A stretch of DNA of 38,989 nt, from NCBI RefSeq assembly GCF_001424945.1, contig NZ_LMCW01000028.1, positions 1 through 38,989 of the forward strand, written 5' to 3'. Below, in pieces: positions 15,638 through 23,256 of this stretch (its first letter is position 1; each line of letters begins with the position of its first letter). The translations under genes and the position numbers were made by a program. Below the pieces are notes generated by a model. That model searched no databases. It saw only the letters and a program-made list of their open reading frames with translations, and was not told the origin of the DNA. The DNA comes from Rhizobium sp. Root1203. Lineage in GTDB: Bacteria > Pseudomonadota > Alphaproteobacteria > Rhizobiales > Rhizobiaceae.

Positions 15638-16081
15638 TCAGGTCTTCTTGATGATGCTGAGCGCACCGCTGACCTCGAGGATCGCGAACTTGATTTGTTT
15701 GACCGACTCTATGCCTTCCTGAGTGCGGGCTGCCTCCATGACGTCCTCCCGATCCAACCGGCATCCCCGCATGGCATCGCTGTCGTAGACGCCATCGACG
15801 ACCAGGATGGTCGGCACGCCGTCCATCACATGGCCAGCGCGCGGCCACCATCGCTTAAGATGTGACAGCCCGATGTCCGTCGTGAACAGCGTCAGGATGA
15901 GAAGAATGGCGTTCGTGATTGAAAAGTCGTCACCGAGCATCGCCTGCTGCGTCGTCTCTGAAATAACGAGCACGATCACCAGATCGAAAGGGGTCATCTG
16001 CGCGAGGGTCCGTCGACCCGAAAGCCGGATGATGATCAGAAGCACGAAGTAGATTGCGAGCCCGCGAACGACGGTGTCCAT
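15638..16081 (-). CDS. DUF421 / YetF-like membrane protein
   Basis: This 147-residue protein has three N-terminal hydrophobic segments within residues 1-75, including the family motif RLSGRRTLAQMTPFDLVI. A short cytoplasmic DUF421 domain follows (VPTILVVDGVYDSDAMR, then MEAARTQEGIESVKQIKFAI and LEVSGALSIIKK). YetF proteins in Bacillus protect the membrane in spores; alphaproteobacterial members have no settled role. GGAGACATC precedes the ATG, nine bases after the previous stop. It is the last gene of a three-gene operon with a YpfJ-like protein and a small membrane protein. Confidence 0.88.
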   Translation of the reverse strand: MDTVVRGLAIYFVLLIIIRLSGRRTLAQMTPFDLVIVLVISETTQQAMLGDDFSITNAILLILTLFTTDIGLSHLKRWWPRAGHVMDGVPTILVVDGVYDSDAMRGCRLDREDVMEAARTQEGIESVKQIKFAILEVSGALSIIKKT

Positions 16082-16089
16082 GATGTCTC

Positions 16090-16608
16090 CTAGGGCAGGA
16101 TGAATGTCGAGTGCTCGGCGATGTCGTCTTCGATGCCGAGGAGGAAGTAACGAAGACCGGGCTGCTGAGTTTGGAGGTGGAATACAATTTTCGCCGGAGT
16201 GGACGGGTCCGAACCGAACACGTATCCAATGCGGCCATCCTTCCGAACGGTGGCCTTCTGAGGCGGGTCTACGCCATCGATCGAGAAGGCTTCAAGAAAA
16301 CGCGGATCAACGAAAACTGTCTGGTCCGCGTCGCTGACAGGAAGGCTCACCCGAATCTCGTCAGGGGCGTTCCAGCGTGAAATTGCCGGCATCTCAATGG
16401 TTCCCCCTGAGGATTTGAAGGTCCTCATCGCGAACGTTCCGCCGCGCCCGAGCAGGCCTAGCAGGCAGGCGAGGAGGATTAACGCGAAGACGGCCCACGC
16501 TACCCGTTGCACAGCCCAGAATCTCCGTTGGAAGGCGCCGTGATCCTCGACGCCTTCAGGGAGTGCGGGCCGCGAGGGTAGTTTCCGGCTCTTCGTACCG
16601 TTTGCCAT
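16090..16608 (-). CDS. single-pass membrane protein of unknown function, middle gene of the DUF421 operon
   Basis: This 172-residue protein starts at the ATG that shares one base with the TAA of the YpfJ-like gene (TAATG), so the two are translationally coupled. A basic N-terminus is followed by one strong transmembrane helix at about residues 36-57 (VFALILLACLLGLLGRGG). About 115 residues of mostly beta character follow, probably periplasmic, ending RYFLLGIEDDIAEHSTFILP. I recognise no named domain. Its location between a YpfJ-like protein and a DUF421 protein suggests that the three act at the inner membrane together. Confidence 0.7.
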   Translation of the reverse strand: MANGTKSRKLPSRPALPEGVEDHGAFQRRFWAVQRVAWAVFALILLACLLGLLGRGGTFAMRTFKSSGGTIEMPAISRWNAPDEIRVSLPVSDADQTVFVDPRFLEAFSIDGVDPPQKATVRKDGRIGYVFGSDPSTPAKIVFHLQTQQPGLRYFLLGIEDDIAEHSTFILP

Positions 16609-17483
16609 TAGACGGTTCCCGAAAACGTGTCGCATGACGAGAGCTGCCCGCTATCGCATCCTTGCTTGAACCGTTTCACGCGCTGAGCGGAAGTTCCATG
16701 ATAGAAGCTGTCGGGAACAACGTAGCCTTGGGTCCGATTTTGAAGCGTATCGTCGCCAATCTGTTGCGCAGCGTTCAACGCTTCTCCCAGATCGCCGGCG
16801 TCGAGAATACCCTTCTGCTGGATGTACTTTCCCCAGATATCGGCAAAGCAGTCCGCCTGCAGCTCGACGCAGATCGACATCTTGTTGGCGTGCGCCGCCT
16901 CGCTCATGCTCTGTCGTGCTTCGTTGAATTTCGGAAGAATACCGAGTTGTTTCTGTCCGACCTCGCGGGCGACCACGTATCCCTCGGCGAAGTCGCCGCT
17001 TGCTCCGAAGCGATTGTTAAGGTCATCGCAAAACGCGGTGTCGAGATAGACCTTGTGATCCTCTGGGCAATAAAACGGATCGGATGCCGACGGGGCCGAG
17101 CCGCACGCGGATCTCGTCTGGCCACGGAATAGAACGAGCGTCGGATCCTCGTAGGATTGGCTCTGCGACTGGAAGATCTGCTGCCAGGTATCCTCCCTCT
17201 CGACAAGGACAGTCTTCACGAATGCCGTCGTCTGGTCGGTCGAGGAAGTGTGGCTTCCATCTGGGTTCTGCCGCTGGCTCTGCTCGTAACCGGGGTCGTC
17301 CATGTTCCCGCCCTCCATGATCTGCATGGGTTCGACGCCCATCGCCTTGAAGATCAGGTAGATCACGACGAGGAAAATGACAGTGCCGATACTGAGTCCG
17401 CCGCCGCAACGTCCAAGGGGAAGGCTGAACCCGCCACCACGTCCGAATGGTCCGAATGGACCGACTGTCGTCTGACTTGCCAT
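16608..17483 (-). CDS. YpfJ-family (putative neutral zinc metallopeptidase) protein lacking the HExxH zinc motif
   Basis: This 291-residue protein follows the YpfJ family end to end: a Gly-rich N-terminus, one membrane helix at about 31-49, then the domain with FYCPEDHKVYLDTAF, FGASGDFAEGYVVA, CVELQADCFADIWG and GYVVPDSFYHGTSAQR. The zinc-binding helix, normally A-H-E-V-G-H-H, reads A-R173-E-V-G-Q177-K here, so both zinc histidines are gone, while the third ligand (Glu207 in VELQAD) is kept. The frame is intact and the rest is well conserved, so this looks like a maintained pseudo-enzyme rather than a dying gene. It heads the operon with the small membrane protein and the DUF421 protein. I found no convincing EcfG site upstream. 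Confidence 0.85.
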   Translation of the reverse strand: MASQTTVGPFGPFGRGGGFSLPLGRCGGGLSIGTVIFLVVIYLIFKAMGVEPMQIMEGGNMDDPGYEQSQRQNPDGSHTSSTDQTTAFVKTVLVEREDTWQQIFQSQSQSYEDPTLVLFRGQTRSACGSAPSASDPFYCPEDHKVYLDTAFCDDLNNRFGASGDFAEGYVVAREVGQKQLGILPKFNEARQSMSEAAHANKMSICVELQADCFADIWGKYIQQKGILDAGDLGEALNAAQQIGDDTLQNRTQGYVVPDSFYHGTSAQRVKRFKQGCDSGQLSSCDTFSGTV

Positions 17484-17683
17484 TCCATAGCCCGCTCCCG
17501 TTCTTTGCTTGAGGGTCGGAAGACCGACTTTTCTTTGGTGATCTCGGCGGTCAAGCCCTTTAGCAGTTTAGCGTCGACTCCGTCGGTGACGAGTATCCCG
17601 AGTTACGTTCCTCGAAACGCGTCGGTCCGCCTTCAACGATGCTCAGTGCCGGCGACGGTTCAAGATCCAGTCGGCTTTCGCAG

Positions 17684-17708
17684 GGAACTTAAGGACGATT
17701 TGGAGCTT
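17684..17708 (+). promoter_or_regulatory. possible EcfG/RpoE2 promoter
   Basis: GGAAC (17684-17688), 16 bases, GCTT (17705-17708), which also reads as GGAAC-N18-TT. It lies just 27 bases before the start of the small gene at 17735. Confidence 0.4.
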
Positions 17709-17734
17709 TACTGCGCATGCAAAAGGAGGCTTCG

Positions 17735-18049
17735 ATGCAGCTCACAGATACACTCGTCGGCAACACGGACGGCATGATCACGGTCGAATTCCAGGGCGAG
17801 GGCGGCGAGCTCGTTTCCGTCCGGATGGCGGGGGGCGACGTGGAGCGGGACGCCGCGATCAGTCGCGCCAAGGCCGTTATGGTCCAGATCACAACCTTCG
17901 CGGAGGATCGCGATCCTTCGCTGGACGATTGGAGCCATTCCAGCGATGAAAGTGAAGAGCAGGGGGGCGGCGCCGTGGAGACGAAGCCTGATCTCCCTGT
18001 CGCCTCATCCTTCAGCAACTCGCCCCCTTCGGTTGGTTCAACGGCCTGA
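17735..18049 (+). CDS. small conserved protein, paralogue of the gene after ku
   Basis: This 104-residue protein begins MQLTDTLVGNTDGMITVEFQ, with the core GGELVSVRMAGGDVERDAAI and SRAKAVMVQITTFA shared with the protein at 12261-12524. The last 45 residues are low-complexity, rich in Ser, Glu, Gly and Pro. AAAGGAGG stands 5-6 bases before the ATG at 17735, so an in-frame ATG at 17717 is less likely. The next gene starts seven bases after its stop, so it is the first of at least two co-transcribed genes. A possible general-stress promoter lies directly upstream. Function unknown. Confidence 0.65.
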   Translation: MQLTDTLVGNTDGMITVEFQGEGGELVSVRMAGGDVERDAAISRAKAVMVQITTFAEDRDPSLDDWSHSSDESEEQGGGAVETKPDLPVASSFSNSPPSVGSTA

Positions 18050-18055
18050 CTTCCC

Positions 18056-18631
18056 ATGCCTGCAAGCTGGATTCATTTATGCATCGACATGCAGTCGATG
18101 TTCGCGGAAGACACGCCGTGGCATGTGCCGTGGATGGCCAGCGTAACCCCTGCTGTCTTGGAGGTAGCGGGCCGCTACCCGGAAAAGACGGTCCTCACGC
18201 GTTTCGTGCCACCTACCGCTCCTGCCGGGGCGACGGGCATGTGGAAGGACTACTACCGAAAATGGGAGTCCTTGACGCTCGGGAAGATGGATCATCGGCT
18301 CGTGGAAGTAGTGCCGGACCTTGCACGGTTCGTCCCGCCCGCCCGGACCTTCGACAAGATGACCTACTCGCCGTGGGTCGACGGACGGCTGCATCGGATC
18401 CTGCAAGCCGAGGGGATCAGCACACTGGCCATCACGGGCGGCGAAACGGACGTCTGTGTCCTTGCGGCGGTACTTGGAGCGATCGACCTCGGTTACGCGG
18501 TGAAGCTGCTCAGCGACGCCGTCTGCAGCGGCGCCGACGAGACCCACGACGCGACCCTCCGGCTCCTCGGAGAACGGTTTTCCGTGCAGGTGCAGGTGCT
18601 GACGACAGAGGAGTTCTTGAGAGGATGCTGA
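18056..18631 (+). CDS. isochorismatase-fold cysteine hydrolase
   Basis: This 191-residue protein carries the cysteine-hydrolase triad: Asp11 in CIDMQ, Lys101 in FDKMTYSPW and Cys134 in TDVCVLAA, with the GGETDVC turn before the Cys. Relatives hydrolyse isochorismate, nicotinamide, N-carbamoyl compounds or similar small amides. The substrate cannot be read from the sequence. It is the usual length of the family. It follows the small protein gene at 17735 by seven bases, so the two probably share a transcript. Confidence 0.88.
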   Translation: MPASWIHLCIDMQSMFAEDTPWHVPWMASVTPAVLEVAGRYPEKTVLTRFVPPTAPAGATGMWKDYYRKWESLTLGKMDHRLVEVVPDLARFVPPARTFDKMTYSPWVDGRLHRILQAEGISTLAITGGETDVCVLAAVLGAIDLGYAVKLLSDAVCSGADETHDATLRLLGERFSVQVQVLTTEEFLRGC

Positions 18632-18704
18632 GGGCGCGTCACGCGGCCGCCCAGCCGTTGCCGAAGAAACCATTCTTTCTAGCTTTTTTCGAATGGAGGA
18701 GCCG

Positions 18705-18935
18705 ATGAAGAAAGAGCCTGATTTCCGAACAATGTCTGAAGCCGTGCAGCACTGGTACCGGTTTTATGAAGTCCCACCAAACGACCAGTCCTCGCAGGTT
18801 CTATGTACGGCGGCGATCAGCCTCTACAACGAGGGTTACCGAAGCGTCGACGACATTGCGACTGCCCTTATCGGAACATACGTCGGCATCTGGTCAACGA
18901 AGGTCAACGCGCCGACGTCCTCGGCGATCCACTAG
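18705..18935 (+). CDS. small hypothetical protein related to the pair near 11 kb
   Basis: This 76-residue protein begins MKKEPDFRTMSEAVQHWYRF and contains QVLCTAAISLYNEGYRSVDD. The stretch I-x-L-Y-x-E-G-Y-R resembles [IV]-Y-x-Q-G-V-R in the genes at 10934 and 11326. GGAGGAGC lies just before the ATG at 18705. Appears soluble and helical. The relationship is read by eye over about 35 residues, so it is tentative. Confidence 0.55.
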   Translation: MKKEPDFRTMSEAVQHWYRFYEVPPNDQSSQVLCTAAISLYNEGYRSVDDIATALIGTYVGIWSTKVNAPTSSAIH

Positions 18936-18954
18936 CGCAAGTATGGCAGCCATG

Positions 18955-19484
18955 AGCGACAACACTCCTCGAAATACTTCTCTAAATTCGCTACCACCAT
19001 CGCAGACTTGTCCGGGAAGCCCGCAACTTTCGTCCTGGCGGTCGCTCTCGTCTTCGTCTGGGCAATCTCCGGCCCGATCTTCGACTACTCGGAGAACTGG
19101 CAGCTCGTCATCAACACGAGCACCACGATCATCACTTTCCTTATGGTATTCGTGCTGCAGAATTCGCAAAACCGTGACGGGAAGGCTCTGCAGGCCAAGT
19201 TGGACGAACTGATCCTTTCGTCGCAGGCGCAGAACAAGTTTGTCGGCATCGAAAAGCTGGATGAAGCCCAGCTTCGAGAGATGAGCCGGACGCTGGCCGA
19301 AAAAGCCGAATGCGTCGATGACGTCGCCGACGACAAGGCGGAGGCCCCGCGTGGTGGGTCAGGCGTCTTCTCTCCGATCCTGCGTCATCGCCTCAAGTTC
19401 GTCGGACTCTCGGCGCTCTACCGCGATCAGATCGTTGCTGGCGCCGTCGGTCGACCGGATCAGTTCGTCGACCTTGACCTGTAG
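18955..19484 (+). CDS. low-affinity iron permease-like membrane protein, frameshifted at the 5' end
   Basis: The main frame (from a TTG at 19008) reads SGKPATFVLAVALVFVWAIS, GPIFDYSENWQLVINTSTTI and ITFLMVFVLQNSQNRDGKAL. These are the two helices and loop of the low-affinity iron permease family. The expected N-terminus MSDNTPR begins at the ATG at 18952-18954 in another phase and rejoins as YFSKFATTIADLSGKP if one A is restored in the AAA run near 18975. The C-terminal part after about 19360 runs antisense into the next gene and is unlike the family. The gene is either mildly broken or carries a sequencing slip in a homopolymer. Confidence 0.65.
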
Positions 19485-19709
19485 CGCGTTCATGTACCGG
19501 TTCTGCGAATGCTGCATCAACAGGAGGATGAAGAGCACGGACATCGTGCCCAACATGTCGACAACAGAAGCCACTCGAGGGAAAGCGAAGCAGCGCTCCA
19601 AGCCAGCACCACAGAACGACAGCCCCGAAGACGCCGGCCAGGGCCAGCCGATGACCGGCGATGCGACGGCGATTTCAGAAATCCGCAGGAACTTAGAGCG
19701 CGTGTTCAT
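19359..19709 (-). CDS. second low-affinity iron permease-like protein, convergent and overlapping
   Basis: This 116-residue frame starts MNTRSKFLRISEIAVASPVI, has a central hydrophobic segment (SVVDMLGTMSVLFILLLMQ) and ends with the family's HSQNRYMNALQVKVDELIRS. That last block aligns with NSQNRDGKALQAKLDELILS of the facing gene, so they are paralogues. It lacks the usual first helix and WQLVINT loop, so it may be an eroded or divergent copy. Its 3' end overlaps the 3' end of the facing gene by about 125 bases. A GGAAC-N16-CATT site at 19718-19742 lies almost at its start codon. Confidence 0.5.
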   Translation of the reverse strand: MNTRSKFLRISEIAVASPVIGWPWPASSGLSFCGAGLERCFAFPRVASVVDMLGTMSVLFILLLMQHSQNRYMNALQVKVDELIRSTDGASNDLIAVERRESDELEAMTQDRREDA

Positions 19710-19850
19710 GAGCGCGAAATGCGCGGACCGCCTCTCGGTTCCTGGTCGAGGGTTGGTGGCCCCACTTCGTGCAATTCGCGACCTTCTGTTGTGCACAGGG
19801 AGGCCCTATGGTCTGATCCCGCACCAATGATGAATTCATCTCCTTCATTA

Positions 19851-19875
19851 GGAACCGGAATCGGCCTCCGGCGTT
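19851..19875 (+). promoter_or_regulatory. EcfG/RpoE2-type promoter, full consensus
   Basis: GGAAC (19851-19855), exactly 16 bases, CGTT (19872-19875) on the + strand. It lies 63 bases before the start of the DUF2934-receiver gene, an ideal promoter distance. Confidence 0.75.
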
Positions 19876-19937
19876 CAGGAACCGCGGGGGAGGAAGAGCT
19901 CCATCCGCGTACGGCAATACGACAGAGGACAAGGACG

Positions 19938-20474
19938 ATGACGGACAACGTCAATGCGTGGATCGCAGCACGAGCCTATGCACTATGGGAACTGGCGGGC
20001 CGCCCCTTCGGAGAGGACCACGCCCACTGGCAGCAGGCCGTGATGGAACGGCACCTTCTTGAAGATACTAAGGCGTCCCCCGATGGCCTAGAGATCATGA
20101 ATCGCAAGCGAGAGGAGCCGATTGTAACTCATTCGCCTTCAAATGTCCTGATCGTCGAAGACGAACATCAGCTCCGATACGACACGGTCGACTTTCTTGA
20201 GCAGGCAGGTCATCGAGTCCTGGAGGCGGCAAATGCCGACGAGGCTATGATCCTCCTGAAGCGCAATGATATCGACACGCTCTTCACGGATATCGACATG
20301 CCAGGTTCTATGGATGGTCTTGGCTTGGTGAAAACCGTGAGAGTTCGCTGGCCCTCGACAAAATTGATCGTCACGTCCGGCCTAGTAGCTCTCTCCCATA
20401 GCGACCTTGAAATGGGGGTCTCGTTCATTTCGAAGCCGGCGTCTAAGTTGGAGCTATTGAAACTGATCGCGTAG
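19938..20474 (+). CDS. DUF2934 plus response-regulator receiver protein, no output domain
   Basis: This 178-residue protein starts MTDNVNAWIAARAYALWELA. Residues 5-35 are a DUF2934 helix pair (ARAYALWELAGRPFGEDHAH). A receiver domain follows from about residue 68, with the acidic pair in LIVEDE, the phospho-acceptor Asp in LFTDIDMPG and the conserved Lys in ISKPAS. No DNA-binding domain is present, so it should act as a phosphoryl carrier or by protein contact. AAGGA precedes the ATG. The receiver is close in style to the first receiver of the hybrid kinase at 32979 (LFTDVVMPG). A full-consensus general-stress promoter drives it. Confidence 0.82.
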   Translation: MTDNVNAWIAARAYALWELAGRPFGEDHAHWQQAVMERHLLEDTKASPDGLEIMNRKREEPIVTHSPSNVLIVEDEHQLRYDTVDFLEQAGHRVLEAANADEAMILLKRNDIDTLFTDIDMPGSMDGLGLVKTVRVRWPSTKLIVTSGLVALSHSDLEMGVSFISKPASKLELLKLIA

Positions 20475-20504
20475 AGGGCCGCTGCTGCGGGATAGCAGAT
20501 AACC

Positions 20505-20756
20505 TCATGGTCGGCGCGTCGCCGAAGGGTCCTTTGCAATGATCGGAAGGTCAACCAAGCCAGCGTCGCGGAACGCCCGGCACACTTCGTATCCGTCCAT
20601 GCCGGGAAGGCCGATGTCGAGAAGAACGACGTCGGGGCGGAATGCCTCGGCTTCCGTCAATGCCTCTCGGCCGTCGTGGACAAGGTGATCGTGGCCGATC
20701 TCCTCCAGCATCAAGCCGAGGGTGTAGGCTAAATCAAGGTTGTCGTCGACTACCAA
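20505..20756 (-). pseudogene. truncated receiver domain
   Basis: The frame reads LVVDDNLDLAYTLGLMLEEI, then EAEAFRPDVVLLDIGLPGMD and GYEVCRAFRDAGLVDLPIIA, where it leaves the family and stops after nine unrelated residues. The second half of the receiver, including the Thr/Ser and Lys positions, is missing. At its 5' end the frame runs straight into the last codons of the carboxylesterase gene with no start of its own. It is a fragment cut at both ends. Confidence 0.7.
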
Positions 20757-20760
20757 GACC

Positions 20761-22335
20761 TCATTTCTTTTCTTGCCAATACCTTTGCCAGAGGTCGAGC
20801 CTGGGCTTCAGCGGATCGGGTCCTTCAGTTAGGCCGTGATCGGCGAAGTCGGTGACCTTGTCGACGGCTGGGTCGTGGGGAGACCATTTTGGCCGTGAGC
20901 CTCCATTGGGGTCACCGCTCGTTGCAAATTGGACCCAGTAAGCACTCGCCAATGCGGCCATAGCCCAGTCGGCAGGCGTAACCTTGTCCTTCACCAATGC
21001 GCTTGGAATGTCGAGCGTATACGGAATTTCGAGGCCGCGCAGAGTGCCTTTCCATTTCGGATCGTTGCGCAGAGCCTCGGCAACATACGAGAAACGGTAC
21101 CACCATGTAGGTTGACCAACGCGGGCCATCTCGTCAGCGAGGTGGCGAGATGGTTCAATAACCGTTTTGTCGGCGAGAACCTGCTGCGCCAGGTCATCGA
21201 GAGTCTCAAGGCCGGTCGGATCGTAGAGGGTGCGGGCTTCGGCTGCATGATTCCCGAAGAGCTGGAAGAGATCGTCTTTCGTTGCAGCTTGACCGATACC
21301 GAGATCGCGGTTGTTTGCCCCGACGATAACCGGAACTGGCGCTTGACGGCCTGCCGCGAAAGCCGCTTCCGGCGATTCGAGCAAAAACCGCCCGTCAAGG
21401 ATGGGGCCTGAAACGCCGATGACGGGTTTGCCTGTCGACATTCCCGCCACCACCTCTGCTGCCGATGCACCCTCGATTAGCTTTTCAGCAGGCAGCTCCC
21501 GCAGGCTCTTGAGAGAGTCGGCGTCGCTACCATTGATTCCAAGGGAAGCCGCATAGTCTAACGCGGTTTTCTTTGCTTCTTCCAACGTTGACAAAGGCGT
21601 GCTCTCCGCACGCGCACTAGGGACACTCGGCGACTGTAGAATAGCTCCTCCGAAAAGCCCGCGTGACAACGGCGATATCATGTGTGCCATCACCGAGCCG
21701 CCACCTGCTGACTCTCCGAATATAGTCACTTTGGTCGGATCACCGCCGAAGGCTTTGATGTTTTGCTGGACCCATATCAAGGCTGCAAGCTGGTCCATGT
21801 ATCCATAGTTGCCGACGGGTTCGTCAGGGGATTCCTTTATTAGCGACGGATGGGCAAAGTAACCGAGCCGTCCCATGCGGTAGTTCATGCTGACGAACAC
21901 AACACTCTGGGCGGCTAGCTGACCACCAGGGTATTGAGCGGTGTTTCCATGGGCAAGAGCACCGCCGTAAATCCAGACCATTACCGGTAGGGGTCTCTTG
22001 AAACGCTTGGCGGGTGTCCAGACGTTGAGAGTCAAACAATCCTCTGACTTCAGCAAGTCGTCGGTCTGCATGCATGATGGACCGAAATTGCGCGTATCCT
22101 TGACACCGCTCCATTTCTTCACTGGTCCGGGATTGCGCCATCTCAGATCGCCAACAGGTGGTGCGGCATACGGTATGCCTCTGAAGGTAACGACTGTGCC
22201 TGACCTCTCACCCTTCAGCATTCCGCTGTCGATTTTAACGGTCTCGTCTACCGCACCTAGCTGTGGCGCAAAAGGCATCTGACAAATTGCAACTGCAAGA
22301 AAGAACAGAAACTTGCGACTGTGGTCCGCTAACAC
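20761..22335 (-). CDS. type B carboxylesterase (para-nitrobenzyl esterase-like), catalytic His apparently replaced
   Basis: This 524-residue protein has a signal peptide (KFLFFLAVAICQMPFAPQLG) and the type B carboxylesterase fold: FRGIPYAAPPVGDLRW, SEDCLTLNVWTP, the oxyanion loop WIYGGA, and nucleophile Ser209 in FGESAGGG. Two later catalytic positions look wrong. The block where the acid normally sits reads GANNRDLG, and the H-x-x-E-[IL]-P-[YF] motif reads R433-GLEIPY; the Arg codon CGC at 21037-21039 is one transition from His. The frame is complete. The GTG at 22335 follows GGAGG at five bases, so an earlier TTG is rejected. It may have lost esterase activity. Confidence 0.85.
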   Translation of the reverse strand: MLADHSRKFLFFLAVAICQMPFAPQLGAVDETVKIDSGMLKGERSGTVVTFRGIPYAAPPVGDLRWRNPGPVKKWSGVKDTRNFGPSCMQTDDLLKSEDCLTLNVWTPAKRFKRPLPVMVWIYGGALAHGNTAQYPGGQLAAQSVVFVSMNYRMGRLGYFAHPSLIKESPDEPVGNYGYMDQLAALIWVQQNIKAFGGDPTKVTIFGESAGGGSVMAHMISPLSRGLFGGAILQSPSVPSARAESTPLSTLEEAKKTALDYAASLGINGSDADSLKSLRELPAEKLIEGASAAEVVAGMSTGKPVIGVSGPILDGRFLLESPEAAFAAGRQAPVPVIVGANNRDLGIGQAATKDDLFQLFGNHAAEARTLYDPTGLETLDDLAQQVLADKTVIEPSRHLADEMARVGQPTWWYRFSYVAEALRNDPKWKGTLRGLEIPYTLDIPSALVKDKVTPADWAMAALASAYWVQFATSGDPNGGSRPKWSPHDPAVDKVTDFADHGLTEGPDPLKPRLDLWQRYWQEKK

Positions 22336-22731
22336 TGCACCCTCCAACCGCTAGGTTTAGGCAGTCTGAGAGTAAAAATACTCCACTACAGCGGCAACGA
22401 AAAGAGTTCGAACGTCCGGTATTGGCGGCGCAATCCCGCCACGACGTTGTCGGTTGGCGGCCCAAAGCATGCGTAATTGGGCGGTCCCACAAGAGGCAAG
22501 CTCGAGATGAAGTGTTCGGACGGGCCCATGGCTACGCGAACCGAATTTTGTTGAGATGATGTGTGACCATTTCGGCATTTGAACAGCGCGTGCGATGTTG
22601 AGATGCACTAGGGGGAAATTGCCGAGCTCACTTGCGTCTCGAGATCTTTGGCGGCAAAGTTGTGAACGCGTGACGCGGTTTACGCACATCAGCACATGCC
22701 AATCTGGAAATACTACCGGAGGAGTTTTGTG
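22336..22731. other. intergenic region
   Basis: No supported gene was found. A 142-codon minus-strand frame at 22357-22785 begins inside the next + strand gene, lacks a ribosome site and has no recognisable domain. The region must hold the divergent promoters of the esterase and the basic protein, but no consensus site stands out. Confidence 0.4.
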
Positions 22732-23256
22732 ATGGCAATTTCGCGGAAACAGGAAGAACGACTGTTGACGGAGGACGAGTGGCATCTAGTCCGGCAATCT
22801 CATCATCCAGATGTGCAGGATGTGGCCGATGACGATCTTCTCACGCTTTTAAAGCAAGTCCGTGAACGTCGCGACAGATCAAGGGCGGAAGCCCATCGGC
22901 AACGTCGAGAGATTCGTGGAAAAGCCGCTCCAAAAGGGTTGGAACCTGTTAGCAAGGACACAGGGACCAATAGGAAACTTGAGATATTGGCTATGAGTAT
23001 GCGTCGCCTGAACAGCGAACATGCGAGGCGTCGTAAGATGCGTGGAAAGGCACGGTTGATCGCCAACATGCGCGCCGCACTCGCCTTGAAGGAGCTATCG
23101 GAAACAGAAGGCGACACGACTTACAATTCGCGACACGCATCGAACGGAATGCGGCCGATAGAGCGCACGAAACGCGAAAACCTTATCCGTCCGATGGAAA
23201 AGGGACGGCAGAGAAAGGCCGGTGCTATGGCACAGGCCAAGCGTGACGCCCGCTGA
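22732..23256 (+). CDS. conserved basic rhizobial protein of unknown function
   Basis: This 174-residue, highly charged helical protein begins MAISRKQEERLLTEDEWHLV. It has ordered conserved patches: RQSHHPDVQDV, LLKQVRERRDRSR, RQRREIRGKAAPKG, LNSEHARRRKMRGKARL, YNSRHASNGMRPI and IRPMEKGRQRKAGAMAQAKR. I know this pattern as a widespread hypothetical family in Rhizobium and relatives, with a length like this one. GGAGGAG stands seven bases before the ATG. Its basic charge suggests nucleic-acid contact, but no DNA-binding motif is recognisable. It ends just before the IS110-family element. Confidence 0.75.
   Translation: MAISRKQEERLLTEDEWHLVRQSHHPDVQDVADDDLLTLLKQVRERRDRSRAEAHRQRREIRGKAAPKGLEPVSKDTGTNRKLEILAMSMRRLNSEHARRRKMRGKARLIANMRAALALKELSETEGDTTYNSRHASNGMRPIERTKRENLIRPMEKGRQRKAGAMAQAKRDAR

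Noticed and set aside
17590..17613. GGAAC upstream of the YpfJ-like operon on the minus strand
   Set aside because: The spacing leads to GTCA, not CGTT or TT, so it does not fit the EcfG consensus.
22357..22785. 142-codon minus-strand frame before the basic protein
   Set aside because: Starts inside the next gene and has neither ribosome site nor motif.
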